NCBI GenBank assembly: GCA_018350325.1 | Contig: JAEVLN010000030.1 | Location: 1 to 64,000, forward strand | DNA: 64,000 nt | Direction of reading: 5' to 3' | From: Globodera rostochiensis | Lineage: Eukaryota; Nematoda; Chromadorea; Rhabditida; Heteroderidae | In this document: piece after piece, positions 33,037 through 45,216 of the stretch | Layout of the letters: each line of letters starts with the position of its first letter | Position numbering within the stretch: position 1 is the stretch's first letter | Program-made: the position numbers and the translations under genes | The notes under the pieces: model-generated | The model's input: only the letters and a program-made list of their open reading frames with translations | Told to the model about the DNA's origin: nothing | Databases searched by the model: none

Positions 33037-33168
33037 TTATATGCTTTCGTCAATTTCCACGACATATGCCCGAATTGTTACTTGTCGGAGAGCATCCTGA
33101 ATTTTTGGACTTGGTGTTGTTGACTTGGCTTTATTTTTTGAACAAAGTGCCAAAATTATATAAATCAT
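33037..33168 (-). CDS. Small secreted-protein candidate, 43 residues
   Basis: ATG at 33168 starts a hydrophobic leader (MIYIILALCSKNK) followed by TTPSPKIQDALRQVTIRAY and VVEIDESI, ending TAA, directly before a GTAAAAG sequence. Either it is a complete tiny secreted protein or the first exon of the 32,561 gene with a stop at its end. CAA|GTAACA inside it is another possible donor. In the second copy (about 40,100-40,230) two indels break this frame. Confidence 0.42.
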   Translation of the reverse strand: MIYIILALCSKNKAKSTTPSPKIQDALRQVTIRAYVVEIDESI

Positions 33169-33466
33169 GCCATTAGTTTAATTATTTCTATATAAAATTT
33201 ATTTCTCAATATGTTGTAAATTAATTTTTGTGCAGATAAATTTTTTTCAAAGACAATACCTTTTTTTCAATATAATAGTGCTAATTATTTATTAAATTTC
33301 ATTTTATAATTTTCAGCTACAAATTTGGAGCATATGAGACAGTGATTGCTGTTTATTTATAAAATGTTAAAAACCATCATGCAGAGTTCTTTTGGTTAAC
33401 AATTAATAAATTTAGTTTGTTCTGCTTATCGCAAAGTTTATAAAAAAAGGCATCTGAAATTCTGTT

Positions 33467-34769
33467 TGAAAATTTTATTTTCTAAGTGTAATTTTTAATA
33501 TTTTGAGCTAGAAAATTCAAATAATTAAATGTTTAGAATTATTTTTCCCTGTATCATTACTATTATTATTTTAATGTTTCAAAATTTTATGAATTACAAG
33601 GTAATTTGTGTTTATTTTACATTCTAACATTATATTTTACCGTACCATATTTTCCTTTAGAAATGCTTGGTGGACTCTGTCCAATCATGTCAATTCATTT
33701 AAACTGCAAGTTACTTATTATTTTTTTGTTTGTTTGAATTTTTCTTTATCGTGTTTTAGTTTTGAATTATTTTTAATTTTTGTTTTTTCCTTTTGTGGCT
33801 CCGTGGGATACGTGCTCGGGCAATGATTATAATGACCACCTTGTTAGGGAACTTACTTCATTGTACTACAGTTCAATGAGAATATACGTCCCCGGCCGTT
33901 TTGTACTTCATTATTAATTTATTTTTCAAGTACATCAATCGCTGCACCGTCCGTCACAACTTAAGCTCAGTAACTTATTCCATTTTTCCAACAGGCGGCT
34001 AAAGTTGGAGGCGCATACCAGCGCCATAGACAGTGTATTATTATTTGATCCTTTATCAATAAATTGATTACATGTTATTTGATTAAAGGGTAAAAAACAA
34101 AAATCTATAAACTTATTTGCCGCGAATACAAAATGTCTTTTCCATGTTCGGTTTTTTTGCGTTCGAGAAATTCAATGTAAACTTTTAGCATCTCGATCGA
34201 CCGGTTCTACGATAGGTTTCGCTTTGACCAAATTGTCAACTTGAGCAAATCTGTGCCGATCTCTTTAAGCGACTCATGGAGCCGAACTACGTAATAAATA
34301 AACCGTATGAAATATTATTGTGAACAAAAACTTACCTTTATTAATTTAAAAACAAAAACATGTTAATGAAAAGAAGTGCATGACTCATCATTATTATGAA
34401 TTATTTGAAATCAACATTGAAAAGCTACCAGAATATTTAGAAAAATAAAAAATATTAATCTTTTAAAATGTAAAAATGAATTACAAAAAAAAAATATTAA
34501 ATTTACTTACTTATGTTTATAAAATCTACCAATTATTTATCTTTATCTATCGGTGAAAATTTTTAATTATTTTTTATAAGAATTGCCATGAATGCCAGTT
34601 TTTTATTAACAAACAGTTAGTCGCATTAAATAATAATTATATAAATATATAATAAACTATTTTGTTAAATCACATTAAAATATTTGGACTACACAAATTA
34701 CTGTGCTCATTGTATTTGGCACTCACCATAATAATGTAACCAAAAATAAAACAAAAGCACTTAAAATAA
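33467..34769 (+). repeat. Palindrome, left arm (1,303 bp)
   Basis: Exactly mirrored by 34,770-36,072 with no spacer; the centre reads TTAAAATAA|TTATTTTAA. No mismatch or indel was seen wherever I compared the arms. The arm holds the last part of unit copy 1 (with the plus-strand frame 33608-33826, a hydrophobic peptide) and a partial third copy of 30,842-31,727. Confidence 0.9.
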
Positions 34770-36072
34770 TTATTTTAAGTGCTTTTGTTTTATTTTTGGT
34801 TACATTATTATGGTGAGTGCCAAATACAATGAGCACAGTAATTTGTGTAGTCCAAATATTTTAATGTGATTTAACAAAATAGTTTATTATATATTTATAT
34901 AATTATTATTTAATGCGACTAACTGTTTGTTAATAAAAAACTGGCATTCATGGCAATTCTTATAAAAAATAATTAAAAATTTTCACCGATAGATAAAGAT
35001 AAATAATTGGTAGATTTTATAAACATAAGTAAGTAAATTTAATATTTTTTTTTTGTAATTCATTTTTACATTTTAAAAGATTAATATTTTTTATTTTTCT
35101 AAATATTCTGGTAGCTTTTCAATGTTGATTTCAAATAATTCATAATAATGATGAGTCATGCACTTCTTTTCATTAACATGTTTTTGTTTTTAAATTAATA
35201 AAGGTAAGTTTTTGTTCACAATAATATTTCATACGGTTTATTTATTACGTAGTTCGGCTCCATGAGTCGCTTAAAGAGATCGGCACAGATTTGCTCAAGT
35301 TGACAATTTGGTCAAAGCGAAACCTATCGTAGAACCGGTCGATCGAGATGCTAAAAGTTTACATTGAATTTCTCGAACGCAAAAAAACCGAACATGGAAA
35401 AGACATTTTGTATTCGCGGCAAATAAGTTTATAGATTTTTGTTTTTTACCCTTTAATCAAATAACATGTAATCAATTTATTGATAAAGGATCAAATAATA
35501 ATACACTGTCTATGGCGCTGGTATGCGCCTCCAACTTTAGCCGCCTGTTGGAAAAATGGAATAAGTTACTGAGCTTAAGTTGTGACGGACGGTGCAGCGA
35601 TTGATGTACTTGAAAAATAAATTAATAATGAAGTACAAAACGGCCGGGGACGTATATTCTCATTGAACTGTAGTACAATGAAGTAAGTTCCCTAACAAGG
35701 TGGTCATTATAATCATTGCCCGAGCACGTATCCCACGGAGCCACAAAAGGAAAAAACAAAAATTAAAAATAATTCAAAACTAAAACACGATAAAGAAAAA
35801 TTCAAACAAACAAAAAAATAATAAGTAACTTGCAGTTTAAATGAATTGACATGATTGGACAGAGTCCACCAAGCATTTCTAAAGGAAAATATGGTACGGT
35901 AAAATATAATGTTAGAATGTAAAATAAACACAAATTACCTTGTAATTCATAAAATTTTGAAACATTAAAATAATAATAGTAATGATACAGGGAAAAATAA
36001 TTCTAAACATTTAATTATTTGAATTTTCTAGCTCAAAATATTAAAAATTACACTTAGAAAATAAAATTTTCA
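34770..36072 (-). repeat. Palindrome, right arm (1,303 bp), cut by the gap
   Basis: Reverse complement of 33,467-34,769, ending exactly where the N run begins. It repeats the 72-residue frame on the minus strand (35713-35931). Identity of the arms over 1.3 kb with zero spacer is typical of a chimeric or fold-back read, though real palindromes exist. Confidence 0.9.
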
Positions 36073-36379
36073 NNNNNNNNNNNNNNNNNNNNNNNNNNNN
36101 NNNNNNNNNNNNNNNNNNNNNNNNNNNNNNNNNNNNNNNNNNNNNNNNNNNNNNNNNNNNNNNNNNNNNNNNNNNNNNNNNNNNNNNNNNNNNNNNNNNN
36201 NNNNNNNNNNNNNNNNNNNNNNNNNNNNNNNNNNNNNNNNNNNNNNNNNNNNNNNNNNNNNNNNNNNNNNNNNNNNNNNNNNNNNNNNNNNNNNNNNNNN
36301 NNNNNNNNNNNNNNNNNNNNNNNNNNNNNNNNNNNNNNNNNNNNNNNNNNNNNNNNNNNNNNNNNNNNNNNNNNNNNNN
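36073..36379. other. Assembly gap (307 N)
   Basis: A run of N of unknown true content. It separates the palindrome from a low-quality stretch. Confidence 0.99.
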
Positions 36380-39300
36380 GAAAAGGTAAAATAAAAATGA
36401 ATTTATTAAATTGTACTAAATTTCTATGAAAATAAAAAAAATTTATACTTTAATATAAGTGAACAAAGTTATACCAATTGTCTTATTAAAAATATGATTA
36501 GGCAGTATATAGCTTGACCAAANNATGATTATTTGATTATTTTTTAAATTAATTATAAATTAAATTAATTTATTATTATTATTTCATTTATTAAATANNN
36601 NTTTTTAATACTTTTAATATTTTTTTAAAAATATTTAAATCAAAATAAATTTCAGNAAAATTAAGCTAATTTTTTTCAATTAAAAAATTTCATTTAATCA
36701 TTTATTTAATTGAATATACTGATTAAAAAAAAAAATTTATTAATTNTANGAATNAACATAATATTTATAAATTAATATTAAGAATTAAATATATANCATG
36801 ATAAAGTATTTTTATTATAGTAAAATGCAANATTTATTTATTAATAAATTGTAATAAAATACTCATATGGTTGTNATTCAATTTAAGTTAAATCAAATTT
36901 TTGCAAAATTTATTAATTTAAATAGATAATCTAAAAATTAAAATGATTTATTTACATTAAAAAAAAATTTAANAAAAATAAATGTCCTCTTTCAGTGTTA
37001 ATAATAAATTTAAATTAAAAATTGTTTTCTTTTTGTCAAAAATTTAAAAAATAAAAGAAATTAAAATTTATTTTTATTATTTTAATAAATAACAATTGAC
37101 TACAAACAACTATTATTAAGCATTCTAACATTTGTTTTGAAAGACTCAAATAAATTTTAAAATTAAATACCAAGACATTTATAGAAAAAGGACAATCGTG
37201 TCGCAATATGCGATCAAATAAAAATTAAAATTTAATTAATTTAATGTTATTAGAGTTTATCTAAGGCATTTTATAATCATTTCAATTGGACCTTTATTCT
37301 ACAATATTTTAATTTATTTTATAAATTATTTTAATATTAATTGAATTTGTAAATCACAATCTAAAATTCAAAAACAAAAATTTTTNNTTAAATAATTAGT
37401 TTCATGTTAATTTTATACATAAAATTAGACTTTACATTNNTTTTGTACTTTATTAAATAAAAACGTTAACTATATTTATAAACAAAATAATTTTTAAAAA
37501 AATTTAATATATGTATTTTCATATTTTTATTTTAATTAAAAAATTAATTTGAGTTTCATGAACATCCATAAAACTTGATAAAAATTTATAATATATAATT
37601 TTTATTTATAAGTATATGTACATAATTTATTTTTGAAATATAAATATAAAATATGTAAAAAGATATTCATAGTGGCATTATAAATTATAAATATTTTGAC
37701 ATATTATTCAAAATCTTTAATAATAATTTCAGATTTGATCAAATAAAAAACGAAAATTAAACAATTATATTGACTGAAACAAGTAAATATTAATTTGAAA
37801 ACCGGTTTAAGCATTGTATAAATGCTCAAAATAATTGGTATCTAATAATTTTGGTCCCTGTCGTTTTGGAACCTTTGTTTTGTACCCGACTAATAAGTCA
37901 CCGAAAGTTTTCTATTACATTATTAATTTAATTTTCATGTACATCAATCGCTGCACCGTCCGTCACAACTTAAGCTCAGTANAAATTATTAAAAAATTTT
38001 TCCAAAAAGAGGTTAAAATTGGAGGCTAATATCAGCCATATAAACAGTGTATTAATATTTGTCCTTTATCATTTATTTATTAACAAATATTATATTAAAA
38101 AATAAAATTTAAAAATATATAAACTTATTTGCTGAATATAAATAATGTCTTTAAAATGTTCTGTTTTTATGCGTTTGAGTAATTCAATGTAAACTTTTAG
38201 CAACTCGATTTAAAAATTCTTTAATAGGTTTCGCTTTAACCATATTATTAATTTGAAAAAAACTGTGCCGATCTATTTAAGCGACTCATTTAACCGAACT
38301 ACGTAATAAATAAACCGTGTGAAATATTTTTATGAACAAATACTTATTTTTATAAATTTAAAATTTAAAACATTATTATTTAAAAAAAAACATGTTTCAT
38401 AATTATATTGAAAAAATTTTAAATAATCATTGATGAGCTACCAGAATATTTAGAAATTTAAGAAATATTTATTTTTTAAAATGTAAAAATGAATTTCAAA
38501 AAAAATGTATTAAATTTATTTACTTATAAATTTAAAATCAACAAATTATTTTTCTTTATCTATCTGTTAAAATTTTTAATTATTTTTATAAGAATTGTTA
38601 TGAATGTCAATTTTTTATTAAAAAAAAAATAAATTTATTAATTAATAATTATTTAAATATATTATAAACTATTTTTTTAATTTACATTAAAATATTTGAA
38701 CAATATACATTAATGTGCTCGTATTATTTTANGACAATTACCATTATAATTTAACCATAAATAAAAAAAAGCATTTAAAATAAAATGTTAAATTTATGGT
38801 CAATAATAATCGAGACAATTACTTATAGTATAAAATAAAACAAGAAATTTGTTGTCAATAATGTTTAAATTCTTGTTTACTTTAAAATATTTTATTAACA
38901 ATTAGAATTTTAAAAAAATATTAATTTTAAATTTTTTAATATTTTTAAATATTAATTTGATATTAAAAAATTCTTTTTGTAAAATAATTAGAAGTTTTAA
39001 TTGCCGAACAAATTACTATAAATAATCATCTTTAAAGCTTTTCCAACAATTCAGTCAAATATTATGCTTTTAAATGAGCCCGCGTGTAATTTGACTTAAT
39101 TATATTGTATTTAATATTATTTACATATTCATTTTTTGATTTCAATTTTGAATTTATTTTATGCTTAGAATAGTCAATTTTTATTTTTTAAATATTTTGT
39201 TTTTAAAAAAATTAAATAATAAATTTATACATTAATTTTAAAAATTAAATATTTTAATTTTTGTTATTAAAATAAAAAAGAATTTTATATTAAAAAAGTT

Positions 39301-39545
39301 ATTTTTTATATTGATATTATACTATACAACATCTTTTCCTTTCATATTAATGTTTTTTTAAAAAAAGAATACTATATTTTTTAATGTCCAATTCATTTTA
39401 ATGTGTGCAAACTTTTTCAATCAATATTTATAAATATTCATTTTTATATTAAATGCGCTCGACAATTCAAATGCATACAGTTTGGCCACTCCAAAAACCT
39501 TTTAATTAAATGAATATTAAAAGCTGCAAATGACTTAATCCTATG
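36380..39545 (+). repeat. Degraded, N-spotted copy of the 4.5-kb unit
   Basis: Collinear with about 29,430-32,490 but full of G/C to A/T differences and single or double N. Most reading frames of copy 1 are broken here. A 43-base piece around TACATCAATCGCTGCACC is intact at 37,938-37,982. Around 36,790-37,200 it resembles 23,060-23,480 instead, so it looks like a blended consensus of related sequences rather than one true allele. Confidence 0.7.
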
Positions 39546-42021
39546 CTAAATCAGATTTTTTTTTTAGCAATTGGGCCATATTAGTTATTGCTTATTCATC
39601 TTTTTGATTTGTCTATATCGAACTATATATTGAATATTATTATTATATCCGTCATCTCCACATAGAAAAAGTAACGGGTAACAATGTGAGTCAAATTGAA
39701 GTGAGGATGGTAACACGGGATTTTGCAAGGAGTACCCTCAGCATTGGTTAGCCAAATGCCTTTTTCGGGTCCAACTGCAATTGCTATATTGTTCATTAAG
39801 TTTTTTTTTTTGAATTTCAACTCATCTTTATTTAGAACTTTTATTTTGTTGCAACCATCTTTGTATATTGAAGCTAAGGTGAAATAAATTATTTGTCTCC
39901 GTGGCGCATCGAAGGTTTCATCACTCAGATCACCAAGGAAAAAATAACATTATTAAAAAACAATTTTTAATGTTATGATATACTTATTACATTAGCTACC
40001 GACACAAAATCATCATCATGAAGTTCACGGATGTTGACCATTGATGGCGAATATTTTAATTATTGTGAAAACGATATAGTTTTAGTTACTTTTACTTATA
40101 TGCTTTCGTCAATTTCCACGACATATGCCCCGAATTGTTACTTGTCGGAGAGCATCCTGAATTTTTTGGACTTGGTGTTGTGTTGACTTGGCTTTATTTT
40201 TTTGAACAAGTGCCAAAATTATATAAATCATGCCATTAGTTTAATTATTTCTATATAAAATTTATTTCTCAATATGTTGTAAATTAATTTTTGTGCAGAT
40301 AAATTTTTTTCAAAGACAATACCTTTTTTCAATATAATAGTGCTAATTATTTATTAAATTTCATTTTATAATTTTCAGCTACAAATTTGGAGCATATGAG
40401 ACAGTGATTGCTGTTTATTTATAAATGTTAAAAACCATCATGCAGAGTTCTTTTGGTTAACAATTAATAAATTTAGTTTGTTCGCTTATCGCAAAAGTTT
40501 ATAAAAAAAGGCATCTGAAATTCTGTTTGAAAATTTTATTTTCTAAGTGTAATTTTTAATATTTTGAGCTAGAAAATTCAAATAATTAAATGTTTAGAAT
40601 TATTTTTCCCTGTATCATTACTATTATTATTTTAATGTTTCAAAATTTTATGAATTACAAGGTAATTTGTGTTTATTTTACATTCTAACATTATATTTTA
40701 CCGTACCATATTTTCCTTAGAAATGCTTGGTGGACTCTGTCCAATCATGTCAATTCATTTAAACTGCAAGTTACTTATTATTTTTTTGTTTGTTTGAATT
40801 TTTCTTTATCGTGTTTTAGTTTTGAATTATTTTTAATTTTTGTTTTTTCCTTTTGTGGCTCCGTGGGATACGTGCTCGGGCAATGATTATAATGACCACC
40901 TTGTTAGGGAACTTACTTCATTGTACTACAGTTCAATGAGAATATACGTCCCCGGCCGTTTTGTACTTCATTATTAATTTATTTTTCAAGTACATCAATC
41001 GCTGCACCGTCCGTCACAACTTAAGCTCAGTAACTTATTCCATTTTTCCAACAGGCGGCTAAAGTTGGAGGCGCATACCAGCGCCATAGACAGTGTATTA
41101 TTATTTGATCCTTTATCAATAAATTGATTACATGTTATTTGATTAAAGGGTAAAAAACAAAAATCTATAAACTTATTTGCCGCGAATACAAAATGTCTTT
41201 TCCATGTTCGGTTTTTTTGCGTTCGAGAAATTCAATGTAAACTTTTAGCATCTCGATCGACCGGTTCTACGATAGGTTTCGCTTTGACCAAATTGTCAAC
41301 TTGAGCAAATCTGTGCCGATCTCTTTAAGCGACTCATGGAGCCGAACTACGTAATAAATAAACCGTATGAAATATTATTGTGAACAAAAACTTACCTTTA
41401 TTAATTTAAAAACAAAAACATGTTAATGAAAAGAAGTGCATGACTCATCATTATTATGAATTATTGAAATCAACATTGAAAAGCTACCAGAATATTTAGA
41501 AAAATAAAAAATATTAATCTTTTAAAATGTAAAAATGAATTACAAAAAAAAATATTAAATTTACTTACTTATGTTTATAAAATCTACCAATTATTTATCT
41601 TTATCTATCGGTGAAAATTTTTAATTATTTTTTTATAAGAATTGCCATGAATGCCAGTTTTTTATTAACAAACAGTTAGTCGCATTAAATAATAATTATA
41701 TAAATATATAATAAACTATTTTGTTAAATCACATTAAAATATTTGGACTACACAAATTACTGTGCTCATTGTATTTGGCACTCACCATAATAATGTAACC
41801 AAAAATAAAACAAAAGCACTTAAAATAAAAGAAAAAACATATATTCAATTACAATCGGACAGTTACTTAAAGTATAGACTAAATAAAGAAATTTGTTGTT
41901 GAAAATGTTTAATTGCTTGGTTTCTTTAAAATATTTTAATAACAATTTTAATTTTTAAAAAGTTTTAAAGATTAACCGTTTTAATATTTTTAAAAATTAA
42001 TTCGATATTTAAAAACGCTGA
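39546..42021 (+). repeat. Clean second copy of the unit's right part plus its interior
   Basis: 39,546-40,944 is nearly identical to 32,486-33,884, and 40,945-42,021 to 30,842-31,925. Differences are mainly one-base changes in homopolymers and a few indels, e.g. CATCATCATG versus CATCATTCATG near 40,015 and an extra C near 40,130. These indels break the frames that are open in copy 1, so either copy 2 is decayed or the read consensus is imperfect. Confidence 0.8.
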
Positions 42022-42145
42022 TGTTTAATATAATTTTTAAAAGAAGATTTGTGAAGTTTTATTTGTTTTTTTGTGAATATGAAAATTGGGTTAATTTAGA
42101 AAATCTTATATTTTCAATTTTGACTTTGAAGTTAAAAAAAAAAAT

Positions 42146-42222
42146 TCAAAAACACCAGAAAATAATTAGCAGTCGTGTTGGTGCCGGATTTAATCCTGCA
42201 TCCTTTTTTTCATTATCCAATT
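42146..42222 (-). CDS. Terminal exon candidate
   Basis: A perfect acceptor (TTTATTTTAG), 24 codons (LDNEKKDAGLNPAPTRLL, then IIFWCF) and TGA. It stands just right of the repeated unit, in DNA that otherwise has no coding signal. One base is needed from an upstream exon that was not found. Confidence 0.33.
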
Positions 42223-42229
42223 CTAAAAT

Positions 42230-43400
42230 AAATTTGAAAATTTGTTTTGTATTAAGATATTTATTAGTAGATTAAATTAAATGATTAATTTTATTAAATC
42301 AAACTTTATTGCATAATAGATTAAAATTAGTCAACCTATCGCTTATGTTAATGTTTATTTTAATGTGTTTTTTTAATAATATATACGTCTTTACATTTGT
42401 GAAAAAAGATTACTCAACAGCATTAAGTTCCAAAAATTGAAATTTGCGCAAACTATTTCAATCAATATAATTTATTATTTTTAAAATTATAATAAATTGC
42501 TAAACAGAAAGAAATAACAATTAATTATTGAACCATTAAATTATGATAATAAAAAATAAAATAAATTAAAATAAATTTTAAAAAATTCAAATTTCTGAAA
42601 TATATACAAAATGAGATTTTAATTTTAAATANTTAAAATTAAGATATAATAATTATAATTTTTTAATTTTTTTAATTTTTTTATATTTTTTAAAATTGAA
42701 GATATTATTTTATAAAATTAATCACCACATATAAAAATAATCAAAAATAATACAAATTATATAAAATTAATGATGAGCTCAATGAATTTTGCAACGAAAG
42801 CCCTAAACTTTATAAAATAAAATTTTTTTCTCTGCTTAAACTGTAATTGTTAAATTTTCCAATAATTTTTTTTATCGACATTTGTTTTTTTAAATTTATA
42901 TATTATTTTTATTTTGTTTAATATTTCTTAATATATGCAATTTTAGTTAAAATAAGAAATTTGATTACACAACAAAACTAGAATTTTAAAAATTANNNTC
43001 AGATATTTAAGTAAAACATAAATTAAATAACAAAATGCTTAATTTTGATATTAAATATTTAATAGATAAAGTTTCACTGTAAAAAAATTATTCATAAAAA
43101 TAACGTATATTAAAAATTANNTAAATATTATGAAAATCTTAATTAATCTGAAATAGATAAATTTTTTAATTAAATTTTCTAACATTATTTTTTTTATTAA
43201 CATAACATATTATAAAAGTTTTAATAATTTTTAGAAATCATCAAAAATTTTTAATTTTATTTATTTATTATAATATTTTTTTATTTTTTAAATTTGGTAA
43301 ATTAAGCAATTATTAATTTAAATATGTTTCTGTTTTTTTAAATTTGTAAAAACAAACACAAGAAAAACAAATTGATGAACACGCACAAAAACACGTCCTT
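42230..43400. other. Very AT-rich, N-spotted stretch
   Basis: Extreme A+T content with occasional N (42632, 42997-42999, 43120-43121). No gene seen; sequence quality is doubtful. Confidence 0.5.
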
Positions 43401-43404
43401 TGAA

Positions 43405-43935
43405 CGCACCCCATCTAAAAATTTTTTAGTTTAATTTCTGAAAATTTTATTTTTTGTAGAAATAGTGTGCTAAAAAGAGAGAGTTAGACGGTTAGAGTAA
43501 TTTGGTCATCAACGCACCCCATCTAATAATTTTTTAGTTACTTTTTTGATCATTTATTTGTTGAAGAAATAGTGTGCTAAAAAGAGAGAGTCAGACGGTT
43601 AGAGTAATTTGGTCATCGACGCACCCCATCTAATAATTTTTTAGTTACTTTTTTGAACATTTTATTTTTTGAAGAAATAGTGTGCTAAAAAGAGAGAGTC
43701 AGACGGTTAGATTAATTTGGTCATCAACGCACCCCATCTAATAATTTTTTAGTTACTTTTTTAAACATTTTATTTTTTGAAGAAATAGTGTGCTAAAAAG
43801 AGAGAGTCAGACGGTTAGAGTAATTTTGTCATCAACGCACCCCATCTAATAATTTTTAAGAATACTTTTTTGAACATTTTATTTGTTGAATAAATAGTGT
43901 GCTAAAAACAGAGAGTCAGACGGTTAGAGTAATCT
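43405..43935 (-). repeat. Inverted satellite array, five monomers
   Basis: Reverse complement of the 108-bp satellite at 13,020-16,187: CGCACCCCATCTAATAA, GTGTGCTAAAAAGAGAGAG and GGTTAGAGTAATTTGGTCA recur five times. The first monomer is of the variant type with AATTTCTGAAAATTTTATTTT, as in the early monomers of the large array. Confidence 0.93.
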
Positions 43936-44240
43936 TTTTTCTATTACTCTATATTTACATATTTTCATTTATAATAATTGATTAAAATGAATTAAGAATT
44001 TAATTATATCTGTGGTTTGATAATTTTTTCTTTTATTTTTTTTTCATTTAATCGTCTCTTGCTCAGTTGTCTCATATGTCTTTATGCGCTTGCATTTATC
44101 ATAACTTTTTTATTGAATTATAGTAAAAGGCGAGATATTATTTTATGACCAATTCTTTTGTTATGCTTTATTTAGTAAAATCTTTATGACATTAATTGCG
44201 ACAAATAATGGGTTCCATTTAAAAAATTAGCTCATCAAGA

Positions 44241-44321
44241 ATGAAAGTGTTTAAAAAGAGACGGACCATAAAGTCGGCTTGTCCGCACGAGTCAAATTTA
44301 AAAAATGATTTAATAAAATGA
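44241..44321 (+). CDS. Small ATG-started frame
   Basis: 26 codons to TGA: MKVFKKRRTIKSACPHES, then NLKNDLIK. A CATCAAG acceptor-like site lies directly before the ATG, so it could also be an internal or last exon. Surroundings (43,936-45,140) are T-rich and otherwise show no exon. Confidence 0.28.
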   Translation: MKVFKKRRTIKSACPHESNLKNDLIK

Positions 44322-45145
44322 AAATAAATGGGGCTTGCAGCAAATATTTAAATTTAATTATATTTAAATTGATTTGCATTTTTTGATTTAGTTTAATTCG
44401 GAAAGGACGTATTTTGAAATTATAAAGATGATTGTGTTTTCGTATGTTTAATATCTTTATTTGAGAAACATTAGCAACGCTCTCAATGTTTATACTAGTG
44501 AATCTTTTATATATTTGATGCCCCTTTATTGTTATTCTATATTAAAATTCAACGCTTAAGTTAACTTTTCGTAGCGGAGTTTTTGCGCTGGCAAATTTAG
44601 GCCCCCTATTATTGATTAATTGTTTTAATTTTTGTTTAAAACTGGCAGTTTGAGCCAAATTTTAATATATAGGTTTATTTTAATTTTTATACCAATTCTT
44701 TTAAGCAATTTTTGTTGTTTTATCACTCCATCCGCAAATTTACTTTTAGTATTAAGTTATGAATTAATCAATGCAAATCAAAAAAAGAATCAAAGCACGC
44801 TTTTAATTCATTTATCGATCAGATAGATTTAAATGTTTTTGATAATCAGGCCATAATAAACCAATCAGGGATTTTATTAAGTATAAAAAACTATTTTGTA
44901 TTCTTTAATAAATAATGTATACTCTTTAAAATGCCGATTCGAGAACTTTAGCAAAATAAAGTCTTAGGGTTCTGTTAAAAATACACTTTTTAGATCAAAT
45001 AATACCTTTCATTTTTTTAATAAATTTGCATGTTTTGTTAATGTTATACAATAGCCTTATATTATTGCTTACAAAAATACTTTAAAAATCAAACCAAGCA
45101 ATATATAGCATAATTACGGCGCTCTTGGATGGCGTGTGATCGCTT

Positions 45146-45216
45146 TCAAAAAGCTGTATTCATTTTGCAATTAATCTTTTTTGTCGAACTGTCACTGACT
45201 GACTTTTCATGAGCGC
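45146..45216 (-). CDS. Terminal exon candidate
   Basis: The very good acceptor TCCCCTTTTCAG opens AHEKSVSDSSTKKINCKM and NTAF to TGA; a second frame (ALMKSQSVTVRQKRL) is open after the same acceptor. On the plus strand an ATG frame, 45129-45212, encodes a signal-like peptide (FQKAVFILQLIFFVEL). The strand is therefore uncertain; the acceptor favours minus. Confidence 0.33.

Larger units (their letters stand above)
29430..33884 (+). repeat. Repeated unit, copy 1 (about 4.45 kb)
   Basis: The unit ends GGGAACTTACTTCATTG...GAGAATA at 33,884, where a second copy of its interior (from TACGTCCCCGGCCG at 30,842) starts. The same start phrase (GGAACTTACTTCATTG) occurs at 29,430. It is collinear with 36,387-40,944, with a near-constant offset of about 7.05 kb. 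The copy contains the frames described at 30,691, 32,561, 33,037 and 33,608. It could be a true tandem duplication or an assembly duplication. Confidence 0.7.

Noticed and set aside
33608..33826. 72-residue hydrophobic protein, repeated at 35,713-35,931
   Set aside because: It is F/L/I-rich as expected for T-rich DNA. The match is due to the palindrome. An acceptor (TTTTCCTTTAG) at 33,660 hints at a smaller exon, but its frame is not clear.
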